Positions 38,363-49,193 of a stretch of 64,000 bases of DNA are shown here, one piece after another. Source of the DNA: Phycisphaeraceae bacterium (GTDB lineage: Bacteria; Planctomycetota; Phycisphaerae; Phycisphaerales; Phycisphaeraceae); contig JAJDCX010000035.1 of the NCBI GenBank assembly GCA_029260615.1, positions 1 to 64,000 on the forward strand, written 5' to 3'. The notes under the pieces were generated by a model. It was not told the DNA's origin. It made no database searches and was given only the letters and a program-made list of their open reading frames with translations. Position numbers and translations under genes: made by a program. Every line of letters begins with the position of its first letter. Position 1 is the first letter of the stretch.

Positions 38363-39726
38363 ATCCCATCCTCCTCATTAGAAAGATGACTAAAGGCGAG
38401 GATCGAGGGCCCATCGGATGTGAGGCCGAGGCGTGGCGGGCCGTAGGCTTGTAATAGTGCTGTTGCATGGCGCCATAGCGAGGGGGCATGCGCTGCGGTT
38501 TCGGCACGTAGACCGTGTACCACACCTACGCGTAAGAGCGAGGTGATCGTGAAAAATGCCAGCTCGTCAACTCCTACCCGCCCCCCGGCCTGCAGATACG
38601 CGGACCTCAGATCCATCAACAACTGAACAGGGTCTTCACCCTCATTTTTCATTGCTTTTTCCAGAAGCAGGTGGCAGGCAAGGTTTCCAAGGTCGATCCC
38701 CGGGGAGCCCAGCGCCAGTGTGTCCAGGTCGACAAGCACACTGCCCGTATCCGTCGGTATGATCTGAGCCGGGTAGAAATCTCGGTGCGTGGTGACGATG
38801 TCCGTAATCGCGAGCTTCATGCTCCACAGCGCCAAGGTGCTTCGCATCGCGGACACTATGGGAGGGATTTTAAAGCACAATCGCTCGAATAGATCAAGCC
38901 ATCGATCGATCACCATCAGCTCGTCCCGTTCTGTGAAGGCCGGGAGGCCGGGAACGTCGACCCCGTGCAACGCAGCCAATACACCGGCCCAGTCGCCTTC
39001 ACTTTGTACATCTGATTGCACTTTATGTTCAGTGTCACCCCCGATGTGTGGCATCAAGAGCATGTTCCACTCGGGAATATGGCACAGCGGCTGTATAACC
39101 GTGACTCGTCCCTCGGACCCGTCCTGTATTGCTTTGCCTACCTGACGGTGTCGTTCCAACAGCTCCACACCACGCCCGTCTCGGAAAATCTTGCCGACAA
39201 AACGCCTGGGTATCTCTCCCACATCGGACGCGGACGATCGATACATCACCACCGCTCGCCGCCCGGGTCGGTAACTCAGGATTGTGGGGGAGAATGTTTT
39301 ATCTAATAATGAGGCATCACCTAGATGCTCACCAATAATTCGACTGAACTTTTCCGATGAGGTGCTGTCGGTCAGTTGTGGCAGGCGGGCATCCTGGTCG
39401 GCCGAATGCAGTAACAGCGTTTCACCCACCGACGCATGTACACCTGTCAACCACCCACGCTTGATCTGTGCGTCCTTCTCACCATATGTGTGAGAGCCGT
39501 TCGCCTTTGGATTAAACACGCCAAATACCTTGACCCGGCCCTCAAGGCACGTATTGAATGACCACTCATACAAAGCCCCGCCCCGCTTGCCTGGCCAGTA
39601 ACGCTCCATCCGCATGTCCGCCACCCGCCCCCCATAGCTCGGTGAGGCAGCCAAGACACGGCCTAGCGCTGTCTGGGCGGCTACGGTCAGTTCATCGACA
39701 CGAGATTGATCTTTTATTTCATACAT
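38359..39726 (-). CDS. phosphotransferase (aminoglycoside phosphotransferase/choline kinase-like) family protein
   Basis: 'VTTHRDFYPAQIIPTDTGSVLVDLDTLALGSPGIDLGNLACHLL' APH HxDxxxxN-like motif. Confidence 0.78.
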   Translation of the reverse strand: MYEIKDQSRVDELTVAAQTALGRVLAASPSYGGRVADMRMERYWPGKRGGALYEWSFNTCLEGRVKVFGVFNPKANGSHTYGEKDAQIKRGWLTGVHASVGETLLLHSADQDARLPQLTDSTSSEKFSRIIGEHLGDASLLDKTFSPTILSYRPGRRAVVMYRSSASDVGEIPRRFVGKIFRDGRGVELLERHRQVGKAIQDGSEGRVTVIQPLCHIPEWNMLLMPHIGGDTEHKVQSDVQSEGDWAGVLAALHGVDVPGLPAFTERDELMVIDRWLDLFERLCFKIPPIVSAMRSTLALWSMKLAITDIVTTHRDFYPAQIIPTDTGSVLVDLDTLALGSPGIDLGNLACHLLLEKAMKNEGEDPVQLLMDLRSAYLQAGGRVGVDELAFFTITSLLRVGVVHGLRAETAAHAPSLWRHATALLQAYGPPRLGLTSDGPSILAFSHLSNEEDGI

Positions 39727-39741
39727 CCGTTACACCGCTAC

Positions 39742-41091
39742 TCAAGCAGTCCGCTGGGGGGCTTCACTACTTATTAATGTCTCCATCTCACCAAGGCATT
39801 TCTCCAATACCAATCGCCATCCGGGTCTAAGGTGACGCGCCATGGCCCGTGCCAGGGCCAGCAAGGCAACCGCGCCGTAGGCGCAGCACCGCCGCTCGGC
39901 CCCGACCCCGTTGAGCACGCTCGAGTAATGATTCAGGAAACCGGCAGCCCCGGCCCGAGCCTGCTCCGCCGACAGGCCAAACTCCGGCCGATACGCCAAC
40001 ATCCGCAACTGCACCGCGTAGTTCGCCACGTCAATCAGCGCGTCGCCCCGGCAGACACGCTCAAAATCTACAAATACGCAGTTCTTGGACCTAATAAGAA
40101 CCTGGTCGAAATAGAAGTCGTTATGGATCGTGACCAGATCGCCCGGATTTATCCCGGACAATGCTTCGTTGACCCATTGCCGGAGACTATTAAGTCGATC
40201 GGAATGCTCTGGTGCCGCCAGCAGTAATTCGTCAACAGCCGAGTCCGTGAACTCTCGCTGGATCGCCGGTGTCATGGGTTCAAGCCCCGGCAGGTCCAGG
40301 CGGTGAAAATCCTCAAGTGCAGCGACGACGCGGCTGGTAGCCAACTCGGCTTCGTCGCCAGCTAAAACCTCCAGCAACGGTCGGCCCTTGACCCATTCGA
40401 TCGCAGTAATCCCTCGGTCGGTATCCGCGTAGACACAATCGGGTAGACGCAGGGCATCCCCGATCTTTCTGGATCGTGCGGCGCCGAGATGGTGGACGTG
40501 TGCGATCCGTTCGGCGAGTTTGGTGGAACTGACACGTAACGCCACGCCCGAAGACAAAACCGGATCGCCCTCGTGCTCTGAACGAGCCTTGATCCTGGCG
40601 ACACACTTCTTCTCAGGAACGTAACGAAGCAATTGCCGTTGGATTTCCGGCTGATCCTCACTGAGCACGCCGGACCAACCGGACCACAACTCGGCTATCG
40701 TGCTTCGGCTTGAGATGCGACGCAGATCGCGCAGACGGCGGTCATTGGGGAAGCGGTACAGCTCGGCAACCTGCCCATCGATCTCGATCAGCGCGCCCCG
40801 CTGCGAGATCGGGAAACGCACCGGTTGGCGGATATAAATGATCTGGCCATCGGCCCAGTATCGATCGGGGGTTGTCTTGTCGCTATCGAGAAGAACGAAT
40901 GCTGCACTTAGGTACCGCCCGGGATGATATAACACATCGAGCACGCGACAAACGGACCAGGATGAATGTGCCGCGGCCTTGGGGGACGGTACGTGATCGG
41001 CACACGCCTCCAGCACAAGCTGCGGCGTCAACTTCGATGCCAGCGGGACACGGTCGTCCTGGTTCGGTAATTCGAGGCGTCGGTCTAGCAT
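39742..41091 (-). CDS. phosphotransferase (APH) family protein, second copy
   Basis: 'VTIHNDFYFDQVLIRSKNCVFVDFERVCRGDALIDVANYAVQL'; likely start MLDRRLEL overlapping the ABC transporter stop. Confidence 0.8.
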   Translation of the reverse strand: MLDRRLELPNQDDRVPLASKLTPQLVLEACADHVPSPKAAAHSSWSVCRVLDVLYHPGRYLSAAFVLLDSDKTTPDRYWADGQIIYIRQPVRFPISQRGALIEIDGQVAELYRFPNDRRLRDLRRISSRSTIAELWSGWSGVLSEDQPEIQRQLLRYVPEKKCVARIKARSEHEGDPVLSSGVALRVSSTKLAERIAHVHHLGAARSRKIGDALRLPDCVYADTDRGITAIEWVKGRPLLEVLAGDEAELATSRVVAALEDFHRLDLPGLEPMTPAIQREFTDSAVDELLLAAPEHSDRLNSLRQWVNEALSGINPGDLVTIHNDFYFDQVLIRSKNCVFVDFERVCRGDALIDVANYAVQLRMLAYRPEFGLSAEQARAGAAGFLNHYSSVLNGVGAERRCCAYGAVALLALARAMARHLRPGWRLVLEKCLGEMETLISSEAPQRTA

Positions 41092-42953
41092 ACTCCCGCC
41101 TCCTGCGTATAGGATGACTCGGCAGACCCGCCCTGTTCGGTTGCATGCGCATTGGCGTATTCCGGGCAAGACCGGATCAAGGCCTCGTGGTTATCAAAAG
41201 CGAGCACCGCACCCGCATCTAGCACCAGGATGCGGTCGAAACGCGCCATGTCGCGCAGCCGATGGCATATCACGATCGTGGTCGCGCGGTTCTGGTCAGA
41301 CATCCAGCACTGCGTGACAACCTGACGCGTCCGTGCGTCCAGACCCGTCGCCGGCTCATCAAGCAGGAGGATATGCGGCTCTCGCAAAAGCGCCCGCGCC
41401 AGTGCGATCCGCTGACGCTCCCCGCCGGAGAGTGTCAGCCCGCTCTGACCTAATACGGTGTCGTATCCGTCGGGCAGGGATTCGATAAACCCATGCGCCT
41501 GGACTCGCCGCGCCGCATCGGCAACCATCTCGCGCGAGGCCTCGACCCGGCCCAGAGCGATATTCTCAGCAATCGTCAGGCCAAACAGCACCGTCTCCTG
41601 CTGGACCCAACCGATGTGATGACGCAGTGAAGATCGAGTGATATCTCTGATATCCACGCCATCAATCCGCACCGCGCCTTGATCCGGGTCATAAAACCTC
41701 AGCAGCAGCTTGATCAGTGTTGACTTACCGGCCCCGCTTGAACCGACCACGGCGATGCGCTCGCCCTGTGTCACCTCGAAGTCAACACCTCGCAACACCG
41801 GTGGGGTCTGGGCTTTATAGGCGAATGTAACATCCTCAAACCGGATTCGGCCGTCGATCTGATTCAGATCGGTAGCGGTGTGGCGGTCCGTGATCGAGGG
41901 CTTAAGGTCGAGCAATTCGCCAACACGCTCGCCGCATGCGGTAGATTTGGCGATCTGGCTGGCGACCTTCGAGACACGCCGCATGGGCTTGGAGAACCCG
42001 CGCCAGTAGGCCACGATGACCAGCAGATCCCCGGCTGTGATCTGAGATGCAAGAACGGCCCGCACACCGACTAAGAGGATGACCGACAAGGTCACCGCCG
42101 AGTTAAACGATACCAACCGGTACAACCGTGATTCCAGCTTTGTGGTCTTCACACCGGCACGGATGGTCGAGCGGTTGTACCGGCCGAAACGTTCGGCTTC
42201 GACCGCCTCGCGGTTGTAGGCCTGGATCGTCGGCATCGCGGATAGCACATCATGGGCGATGTTGCTGACCTCGCCCTCCTTCTCACGCTGGCTCCTGGCG
42301 ATCGATCTGATCCGCCTGGAGACCAGCCATGCGAATGTGAGGGTGATCGGCATGAGCATAACCACCACCAGTCCGATGACTGGGTTGATGTAAAACATGG
42401 CGGCAAGCATCACCCCCATCATCAGCACCGACTCCAGCAGCAGCACGACTGTGCCGGTGAGCATCTGACGGAGCATGATGATGTCGCCGGTCAACCTGGC
42501 AAGCAGGTCGCCGGTCCTGCGGTGTTCGAGTTCGGTTGGGGTGAGTTGCTGGAGGTGGTCGAATAGTTTTTGCCGTAGCCGGCCGACGATCTTCTGACCC
42601 GTCTGCGCAAGCAGCACATCCCGCGTGTAATTAAATACCCCGTCGAGTACGGCGATCACCAGCAGAAACAGGATCACGAGCCATAGCACTTGTTGGGGTG
42701 AATCCGCGAAACTGTCGATCAGGTTCGCCAAAGGCGTGCCTCGCATCTTGTCCGAAAGGACATAGTCGAAGATGACCTTGATCGTCCACGGCATGGCCAA
42801 CGTCATCAGGGTCGCGCCGATCGCGGCGAGGCTCGCTAACGCCATCGCACGCCAGTGCCGGCGGATATAGGGTACGAAGCGAGCCCACACCGACCGGCTC
42901 CGGTTGATGTCCAATGTGCCCCGGGCAGTCTTGATGGTTAGCCGCGGACTCAT
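41085..42953 (-). CDS. ABC transporter, fused permease/ATP-binding (MsbA-like exporter)
   Basis: 6-TM region; Walker A 'VVGSSGAGKSTLIKLLLRFYD', signature 'LSGGERQRIALARALLREPHILLLDEPATGLD'. Confidence 0.95.
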   Translation of the reverse strand: MSPRLTIKTARGTLDINRSRSVWARFVPYIRRHWRAMALASLAAIGATLMTLAMPWTIKVIFDYVLSDKMRGTPLANLIDSFADSPQQVLWLVILFLLVIAVLDGVFNYTRDVLLAQTGQKIVGRLRQKLFDHLQQLTPTELEHRRTGDLLARLTGDIIMLRQMLTGTVVLLLESVLMMGVMLAAMFYINPVIGLVVVMLMPITLTFAWLVSRRIRSIARSQREKEGEVSNIAHDVLSAMPTIQAYNREAVEAERFGRYNRSTIRAGVKTTKLESRLYRLVSFNSAVTLSVILLVGVRAVLASQITAGDLLVIVAYWRGFSKPMRRVSKVASQIAKSTACGERVGELLDLKPSITDRHTATDLNQIDGRIRFEDVTFAYKAQTPPVLRGVDFEVTQGERIAVVGSSGAGKSTLIKLLLRFYDPDQGAVRIDGVDIRDITRSSLRHHIGWVQQETVLFGLTIAENIALGRVEASREMVADAARRVQAHGFIESLPDGYDTVLGQSGLTLSGGERQRIALARALLREPHILLLDEPATGLDARTRQVVTQCWMSDQNRATTIVICHRLRDMARFDRILVLDAGAVLAFDNHEALIRSCPEYANAHATEQGGSAESSYTQEAGVC

Positions 42954-44290
42954 TGCTTGGTTTCCACATGGACCACGGGCGTTTGTCTTTTGTCACGTTT
43001 GTCCGGGCGGGATCGACTGCCAGCCGCCCCACCGATCATCTGGCGGAACAGTGTGTGCAGTTGGCACGCGTTCTTTTCTACATCGAAATACATCTCCACT
43101 TTCCGCCGAGCCCCTCGACCTAGTCGTGCCCCCAAGAACCCCTCGCCCAGGACTCGCTTGATGGCGTCGGCCAACTCACGTGGGCTTTCGGGCTTGACCA
43201 GCAGACCGCTGATCTGGTCATCGATAATTTCTGGAATACCACTTAGCTGTGTGCTGATACACGGGGCCCCACAGGCCATCGCTTCGAGCAGGACCGTTGG
43301 TAGAGCGTCGATGTTTCCGTCGGTCGCACGCACACAGGGCAACACAAAGCAGCCCGCGGTGCTCATCATCCGGCCAACCTCGTCTTGACGTACTTTGCCC
43401 AGGAGTTCGATCCGGTCAGACACACCCTGAGATTCAATACGCTCACAAAGCCGAGAAGCCTCTTTCCCATCACCTGCTATCTGGCACCTGACGAATATCC
43501 CCTCGTCTCGCAGCAGCGCGACCGCGTCGATCAGGTGAACAAAGCCCTTCTTTTCGATCAGACGGCCAACGGTCAGGATCGTGTGGCTCTCCCTGGTTTG
43601 GCCCCGATCGCTGAACCGTGTGAGGTCGATGCCGTTGTAAAGAACGACTACCTTTTCAGGGTCCTCGGGGCTGAACTGGTCAAGCAGGAAGGTGCGGTTG
43701 TAGTTCGATACCGTGATAACACGTCGTGAGGCGTTGATCTTCCGAGCAAGCAGATCGCGGTCCACGTCGTCTCGGAAGATGTCGTAGGCGTGCAGCGTCA
43801 TGCTGTACGGGGCACCCGTCAGGCGGTTAGCCAGGAACGCCAGGGTGGACGCCTCCTTACCGAAGTGGACGTGCGTGTGGTCGATGCTCTGCTTCTTCAG
43901 TTGGCGTATCACATACACCGCACCGAGCAGATCGGTAAAGGTGATTCTGCCTTGCTTGTATAGCGCCCGGATTTCCTGGCGTGACGCGGCCGATGCCGAT
44001 CGCAGCAACCGGCGCAGGTGTGGCAACGTGCGACGCCTGAGCTTCTGCTCTGTTTCAGGCAGGTACCCGGCAACCGCGCAGACCCGGCAAACAGATTCGT
44101 GGAAGAATCCATCATCAGGCCTCCGCATCGACAGGATCTGGAGGTCCATGCCCTGCCGCTCCAGTTCGATGATCTCGTTCACGATGAACGTCTCGCTGAA
44201 GCGGGGATAGTAGCGAAGCAGATACAAGACGCGCGGCGAGGCAGCGTGTTCCTGTCCTTCAAGTCCGAGGGATGGCGTCATCAGACTCAT
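42950..44290 (-). CDS. glycosyltransferase family 4-like (colanic acid type)
   Basis: 'FSETFIVNEIIELERQGMDLQILSMR', 'TVGRLIEKKGFVHLIDAVALL', 'EAMACGAPCISTQLSGIPEIIDD'. Confidence 0.92.
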   Translation of the reverse strand: MSLMTPSLGLEGQEHAASPRVLYLLRYYPRFSETFIVNEIIELERQGMDLQILSMRRPDDGFFHESVCRVCAVAGYLPETEQKLRRRTLPHLRRLLRSASAASRQEIRALYKQGRITFTDLLGAVYVIRQLKKQSIDHTHVHFGKEASTLAFLANRLTGAPYSMTLHAYDIFRDDVDRDLLARKINASRRVITVSNYNRTFLLDQFSPEDPEKVVVLYNGIDLTRFSDRGQTRESHTILTVGRLIEKKGFVHLIDAVALLRDEGIFVRCQIAGDGKEASRLCERIESQGVSDRIELLGKVRQDEVGRMMSTAGCFVLPCVRATDGNIDALPTVLLEAMACGAPCISTQLSGIPEIIDDQISGLLVKPESPRELADAIKRVLGEGFLGARLGRGARRKVEMYFDVEKNACQLHTLFRQMIGGAAGSRSRPDKRDKRQTPVVHVETKQ

Positions 44291-45567
44291 GCCACCACTC
44301 CCGCACGGACCGGTTTTCCGCCGGTCACCGTGGTGCCATGTTGAGAGATCTTTTCTTGGACGACGTCAAGGACCATCCCGGAGACATGCTCCCATGTGTA
44401 TCCGTCCAGGATCGTCTGTCTTGCCGCGGCCCCGGTCCGTTCGCGAAGTTTCGGATCGTCATAGGCCCTCAGCAGCGTCTCTTCGAGTCCGGCTGATTGG
44501 CCCGGCGGGTAGAGCAGGCCGTTGACGCCGTTTTCGATCAGGTGGGCCATCTGCCCAAGGCGAGGTGAGACGACACACAGACCCGCAGCCATGTATTCAA
44601 AGACCTTCAGGGGTGAGAAATAGAAATCGCTGACATCGGTGTACGGCGCGACTCCCACATCCATTGCACGCAGCATGTTCGGGACTTCTTCATGGGGCAG
44701 AACGCCGGTAAATATCACGTTGTCCTGCAGCCCCAGGTTGTTCACCCGTTGGCGTAACGCGGCCTCGATCGGGCCCGTCCCTACAATCAGCAATTTCGTA
44801 TCAGGCCGTTGGCTATGGAGTTGGGCATACGCATCGATCAACGCATCCACACCGTGCCAAGGCTTAAGGCTGCCTGTGAAGCCTACAACAAAGTCCTTGT
44901 TGTCGATCCTCAAGGCATTTCGGCAGATCGTTTTGTCACTAGCCAGCTCGAAGACCGAGGGGTCCGCGCCGTTCGGCACGACGTGGACGCGCCCGGCGGG
45001 CACGCCCATATCAATGATCCGTTCCGCGAGGGTCTTAGACACCGTGACCACGGCTTCTGCACGCATGAACGCACGACGCTCAATCTGGTTAGCGAGTTGG
45101 GACAGGTTGAGTGTACGGAACGCCGCCGCCTCCTCGGTCAGCAGCGCGTTAACCTCCAATATCAGAGGCACATCGAGCCGATCAGCCAGATCGATGCCCA
45201 CATGACTGAATAGAGAATAGCGCTCCACTATCGCATCGGGCGGTGTGTCTCTAAGCTGCTCGCAGGCGCGATCCGGAGCCCATGTGTTGTATAGTAGCGT
45301 CCGTAGATCCCTAGGCAGCGCATCATCGAATCCACTGGCGATAAGCCATCGCTTCAAGGGCTTGGCTGCTTTTTCTACCGGATCACATCCGGGGGGTAGG
45401 ACACGGCTGACACCCGGTTCATCTTCCATGCCGGGCTTGGGACTGAGGAACTGAACCTCGTGGCCACAGGAAACCACACCGCGCATGAAAGAGCGCAGGT
45501 GCTGGGAGGCACCTTTTGTCCCAGATGCGGAGATCCCGAAATCACTGCATAGATACAGCAACTTCAT
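44287..45567 (-). CDS. glycosyltransferase family 4 protein
   Basis: Start MKLLYLCSDFGISASGTKGAS; 'VVGFTGSLKPWHGVDALIDAYAQL', 'VFEYMAAGLCVVSPRLGQMAHLIENGVNGLLYPPG'. Confidence 0.92.
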   Translation of the reverse strand: MKLLYLCSDFGISASGTKGASQHLRSFMRGVVSCGHEVQFLSPKPGMEDEPGVSRVLPPGCDPVEKAAKPLKRWLIASGFDDALPRDLRTLLYNTWAPDRACEQLRDTPPDAIVERYSLFSHVGIDLADRLDVPLILEVNALLTEEAAAFRTLNLSQLANQIERRAFMRAEAVVTVSKTLAERIIDMGVPAGRVHVVPNGADPSVFELASDKTICRNALRIDNKDFVVGFTGSLKPWHGVDALIDAYAQLHSQRPDTKLLIVGTGPIEAALRQRVNNLGLQDNVIFTGVLPHEEVPNMLRAMDVGVAPYTDVSDFYFSPLKVFEYMAAGLCVVSPRLGQMAHLIENGVNGLLYPPGQSAGLEETLLRAYDDPKLRERTGAAARQTILDGYTWEHVSGMVLDVVQEKISQHGTTVTGGKPVRAGVVA

Positions 45568-46729
45568 GCGCCCTACTCCTTTCCGAAAGCTCACCAATCC
45601 GATCCGCGATCCGGCCCAGGCCACCGAAGTCGATGGCGGACGGATCGACTGACTTGATATTGACCGCACATTCCAAGATACGATCGGCCAAGACAGACGC
45701 GCTCAGGTCGGCGGGGTCAAGCATCGTCACCACACCGCGCGACTGCCAGATGTCGGCCCGTATGTATTGCTCGCGGCGCGGCGCGGTCCTGGGGATCACG
45801 ACCGCCGATCGCCCCAACGACACCGTTTCACAAAGCGTGTTGTAGCCGCCCATTGAGACGATCAACCTGGCGTTTCTCAGTCGGCTGGTCATGTGGCGGT
45901 CGGTCTTCAGCCAAGTCACTGACTCTGATTTCGACGCCAATCCCGCCAGGCGCTCAGCGTCTTCCGAAGGCAGATCGGGGCCGGCCACAAGAATCGACCG
46001 GAAGCCCGCCTCGGCGAGTCGCCGCGCCGATTGTGAAAGATACATCTCTAACAGCATCGTCCCATCGGTCCCGCCTCCGACCGTCACAACCACGTCCTTT
46101 AGGCCCGATGGGTCTGGTGATGCGTCGGCGTGGATTGGCCGGCAGACGTAACCCAGGTAGCGAAGCTTGTCCCTCACCACCGGGCTGAGTCGGTAGGACT
46201 CCGCGACATCAAAAAGCTCACGCATGCCGTAAACCCAGATCTCGTCGTAGTGTGACGCAAGCGAGAACTCCGCGTCCAGCGCCGTCCACTGGGCGATCGT
46301 GGCCGAAGGCTCGTCTTCGATGTCACGCATCCCGAAAATGATCCGTGTTTTAGGCCGGTTGATCTTCAGCCATTGCAGCGTCTTCTTAAGCTCCCCACAC
46401 ACTCCCACTGGTGCCTTGTCCACCAGCACCAGGTTGGGTTCGGATTTTTGCACCGCCTGCAGGAGCAGCCGCGAACGCACGTTGATAACGGGATCGATCG
46501 TCAACCCTGAATTCGTTGGCAGATAAGTCCCATCGGTGTGCTTGGTGATCGTTGGCAGCTTGAACCAACCCACCCGGGGGCCCGAATCAAACAGCGAGTG
46601 GTACGGCGAGCCGGTGGCTATCTTGCAGGTCAGGCTGGGGTAACGACGCACCAGCGTGTCGCAGATTGTCATCGTCCGACGCAGGTGCCCCACTCCCATA
46701 CCCTCGTGGCAATATGCAAATACGCGCAT
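45542..46729 (-). CDS. glycosyltransferase (MurG/GT28-like, COG4671-like)
   Basis: Start MRVFAYCHEGMGVGHLRRT; 'VVVTVGGGTDGTMLLEMYL', 'ARLIVSMGGYNTLCETVSLGRSAVVIPR'. Confidence 0.82.
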   Translation of the reverse strand: MRVFAYCHEGMGVGHLRRTMTICDTLVRRYPSLTCKIATGSPYHSLFDSGPRVGWFKLPTITKHTDGTYLPTNSGLTIDPVINVRSRLLLQAVQKSEPNLVLVDKAPVGVCGELKKTLQWLKINRPKTRIIFGMRDIEDEPSATIAQWTALDAEFSLASHYDEIWVYGMRELFDVAESYRLSPVVRDKLRYLGYVCRPIHADASPDPSGLKDVVVTVGGGTDGTMLLEMYLSQSARRLAEAGFRSILVAGPDLPSEDAERLAGLASKSESVTWLKTDRHMTSRLRNARLIVSMGGYNTLCETVSLGRSAVVIPRTAPRREQYIRADIWQSRGVVTMLDPADLSASVLADRILECAVNIKSVDPSAIDFGGLGRIADRIGELSERSRAHEVAVSMQ

Positions 46730-47297
46730 ATGACTCCTATTTGGCTGGATATCCGTTTTGCCCTTCAACAACCTGTCTCCATATCCGACGACGCGGATCG
46801 GCTTGCCGTCACGTGAAAGAACATGAGTGATCAGAACGTGTTTCTGTAGATTGCAAACGGTATGCCAAGTCAGGATCCCGGGATCGAAGTTCTCCTGCTT
46901 GGATTTACCCCTATGCACATCAAGCACTTAATCGCGACATGACGTTCCAAGGCAAAATGGGCGAGATACTTTTTCTAGGCGACATGGCCAGATTTCATTC
47001 ACATGAACCGAGTTTGTACCGGCTCGCTGGTATACCTGCTCAACCCGGGATGCGGATGCAGGACAATCACTAGGTTCAGAGCAGATTCAGAGTTCCTGGG
47101 CCATCAGCCGGCCGAATGGTTAACAACTCTGTAGCGCATTCCCATGAGCCACCCCCCCGCGTGCAGGGGTCCTAATTTAGGTACAAGAATTGAAATTGGA
47201 GCTCGGCAATCGCCATGTCGGGCAGGTTATGGCACTTGCGTATCGTTTGACATAAGGCAGATGCCGAAGACAGTATGCTATCAAGGGACGTATTAAC

Positions 47298-49154
47298 ATG
47301 GCAGACCAACACACACACAAACCAATGGCGGCAAGCAAAGCCGAGGACAGTGGGGGAAAACGCGTGGCGATACCCCAGCGTGTGCGAAGGTTTATCACGC
47401 TATGCTGCATCGCGACAGTTTGCGTATCGTTGCTTACGTGGTTCGGCCTTGGCAGCATGCTTAAGGGCGAGGTGCTGGACGGTGCCCGCAGAGACGCGAT
47501 CTATCTGGCGTCGGCGCTGCGCGACCTGGAGGTCGATAAGGTTATTCACCGACAGTCGGAGGGCACGTACAGCTTAATGATCAGCCCATCTGAAATAGAT
47601 CAATTCGAGAAACGGATGCGGATTGTGATGAGTCAGTTCGGCGTGGTGAAGGTCAAGCTGTTCGACACGCAGCAGCGTGTGATATACAGCACCGACCTGC
47701 GTATCATTGGCCAGACCAGCCCAGCACACCGGGGACTGTCCGAGGCGCTAGCGGGTCATATCACCAGTGACTTCGCACGGCCTGAAACCGCATGGGACAT
47801 GCCGGGCGAGGCCACGTTTAACGTGGATGTGGTGGAGACGTTCATGCCGATAGCAGCCCCGAACGACAACATCGTCGGGTGCTTGGCGATCTATCTGGAT
47901 GTTGCCCGGGACATGCAGGCAGTCAAGAGTATGAGGCTCAAAGCCACGTCCCTGATAGCCGGGCTTTTGGTCCTGGTTTTTTCCGTATTGAGTCTGATCA
48001 TGCACCGAGCGAACCAGATCATTACCGATCAGCAAGACGCGATCGAGGCCAGCGAGCAGCGCATCCGTGCTATCGTGGACCACGTTGCAGAGGGGATCGT
48101 TGTATACGATGGATCAAGCATCGTGCACAGCCTGAACTCAGCAGCGATTGATATGTTTGCTCTTAAGAACAAGACCGCGAACGGGCTAAAGCTCACGGAC
48201 TTAATTGCCCCCTTGCAGGGTTCTGGCGTCGGCCAAGATGGTCTGCCTGGATTGTTCGATAGCGAGGACGGACGAGGCGTAATATCTCAGGAAAATGAGT
48301 CACATGGATTTGAAGTGCGCGGCGTCAAGCACGACCGATCAACATTCCCCGCCTGGATTGTCAGCCGGAGGGTTCGTTTGCCCGGCGAAATAGTCTATGC
48401 CGCTGTGATCCGTGATCTGACCGAACAGAAGCGCAACGAGATGATCACACGTGAAAATGATCTGAGACGGACCAAGGAAATGTCCACTATCGCTCAACTG
48501 GCCACGGGCGTCGCACACGAGATACGCAACCCGCTGACCTCGATGATGCTCTTGGTGCAGAAGCACCGTGAGGACGCGGAGGCACAGACCGACTTAGCGG
48601 TGGATATGGGGGTGGTGGAAGAAGAAATCCGCCGGATGACGCGATCCCTGGGGACATTTTTGGAGTTCGCCAGGCCGGGAAAATCTCATCAACGCGATAT
48701 AGACTCGGACGAGCTGCTGGATAAGGCCTGCCGCCTGATAGAAGCCCGCGCGGGCAAGCAACGTGTCCGGATCTTAAGACAACCCGGTACCGGGCAGGCC
48801 GTGTCTGTTCGTGCCGATCCGGATCAGATCCAGCAAGTCTTGTTGAATCTTATGCTTAACGCACTGGACGTGATGCCGCACGGCGGGACGTTGGGTCTCG
48901 CTTCGGCCTTGACGGGTGACGGATTCCTGGAGTTAAAGATCACCGATACCGGGCCCGGCCTCCTGCCAGAGGTCGCGGACAGCCTGTTTGAACCCTTTAC
49001 CAGCACAAAAGATACCGGGATGGGCTTGGGGCTGGTGGTCTCCAAACGGATCATGGAAGACCATAGGGGTGGATTGATCGGGTTCAATCTCCCAGAATCA
49101 GGTGCCTGTTTCGTGGCAAAAATACCCCTGGCGGACCAATTTTTGACCACTTGA
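47298..49154 (+). CDS. PAS-domain sensor histidine kinase
   Basis: Two TM segments, PAS, HisKA 'LATGVAHEIRNPLTSMMLLVQ', HATPase 'LLNLMLNALDVMPHGG', 'GTGMGLGLVVSKRIMEDHRGG' type motifs. Confidence 0.95.
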   Translation: MADQHTHKPMAASKAEDSGGKRVAIPQRVRRFITLCCIATVCVSLLTWFGLGSMLKGEVLDGARRDAIYLASALRDLEVDKVIHRQSEGTYSLMISPSEIDQFEKRMRIVMSQFGVVKVKLFDTQQRVIYSTDLRIIGQTSPAHRGLSEALAGHITSDFARPETAWDMPGEATFNVDVVETFMPIAAPNDNIVGCLAIYLDVARDMQAVKSMRLKATSLIAGLLVLVFSVLSLIMHRANQIITDQQDAIEASEQRIRAIVDHVAEGIVVYDGSSIVHSLNSAAIDMFALKNKTANGLKLTDLIAPLQGSGVGQDGLPGLFDSEDGRGVISQENESHGFEVRGVKHDRSTFPAWIVSRRVRLPGEIVYAAVIRDLTEQKRNEMITRENDLRRTKEMSTIAQLATGVAHEIRNPLTSMMLLVQKHREDAEAQTDLAVDMGVVEEEIRRMTRSLGTFLEFARPGKSHQRDIDSDELLDKACRLIEARAGKQRVRILRQPGTGQAVSVRADPDQIQQVLLNLMLNALDVMPHGGTLGLASALTGDGFLELKITDTGPGLLPEVADSLFEPFTSTKDTGMGLGLVVSKRIMEDHRGGLIGFNLPESGACFVAKIPLADQFLTT

Positions 49155-49193
49155 TGCAATCGAGGGGTCCTGCTCGCGACATTTAAGGGGGAC

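Noticed and set aside
38359-41091. Aminoglycoside resistance genes
   Set aside because: APH fold only; genomic context with glycosyltransferases and an exporter argues for biosynthetic kinases rather than antibiotic resistance
47240-47297. Possible sigma-54 promoter (TGGCACTTGCG) before the histidine kinase
   Set aside because: Spacing to a -12 element does not fit the TGGCAC-N5-TTGC consensus (TTGC directly abuts TGGCAC)
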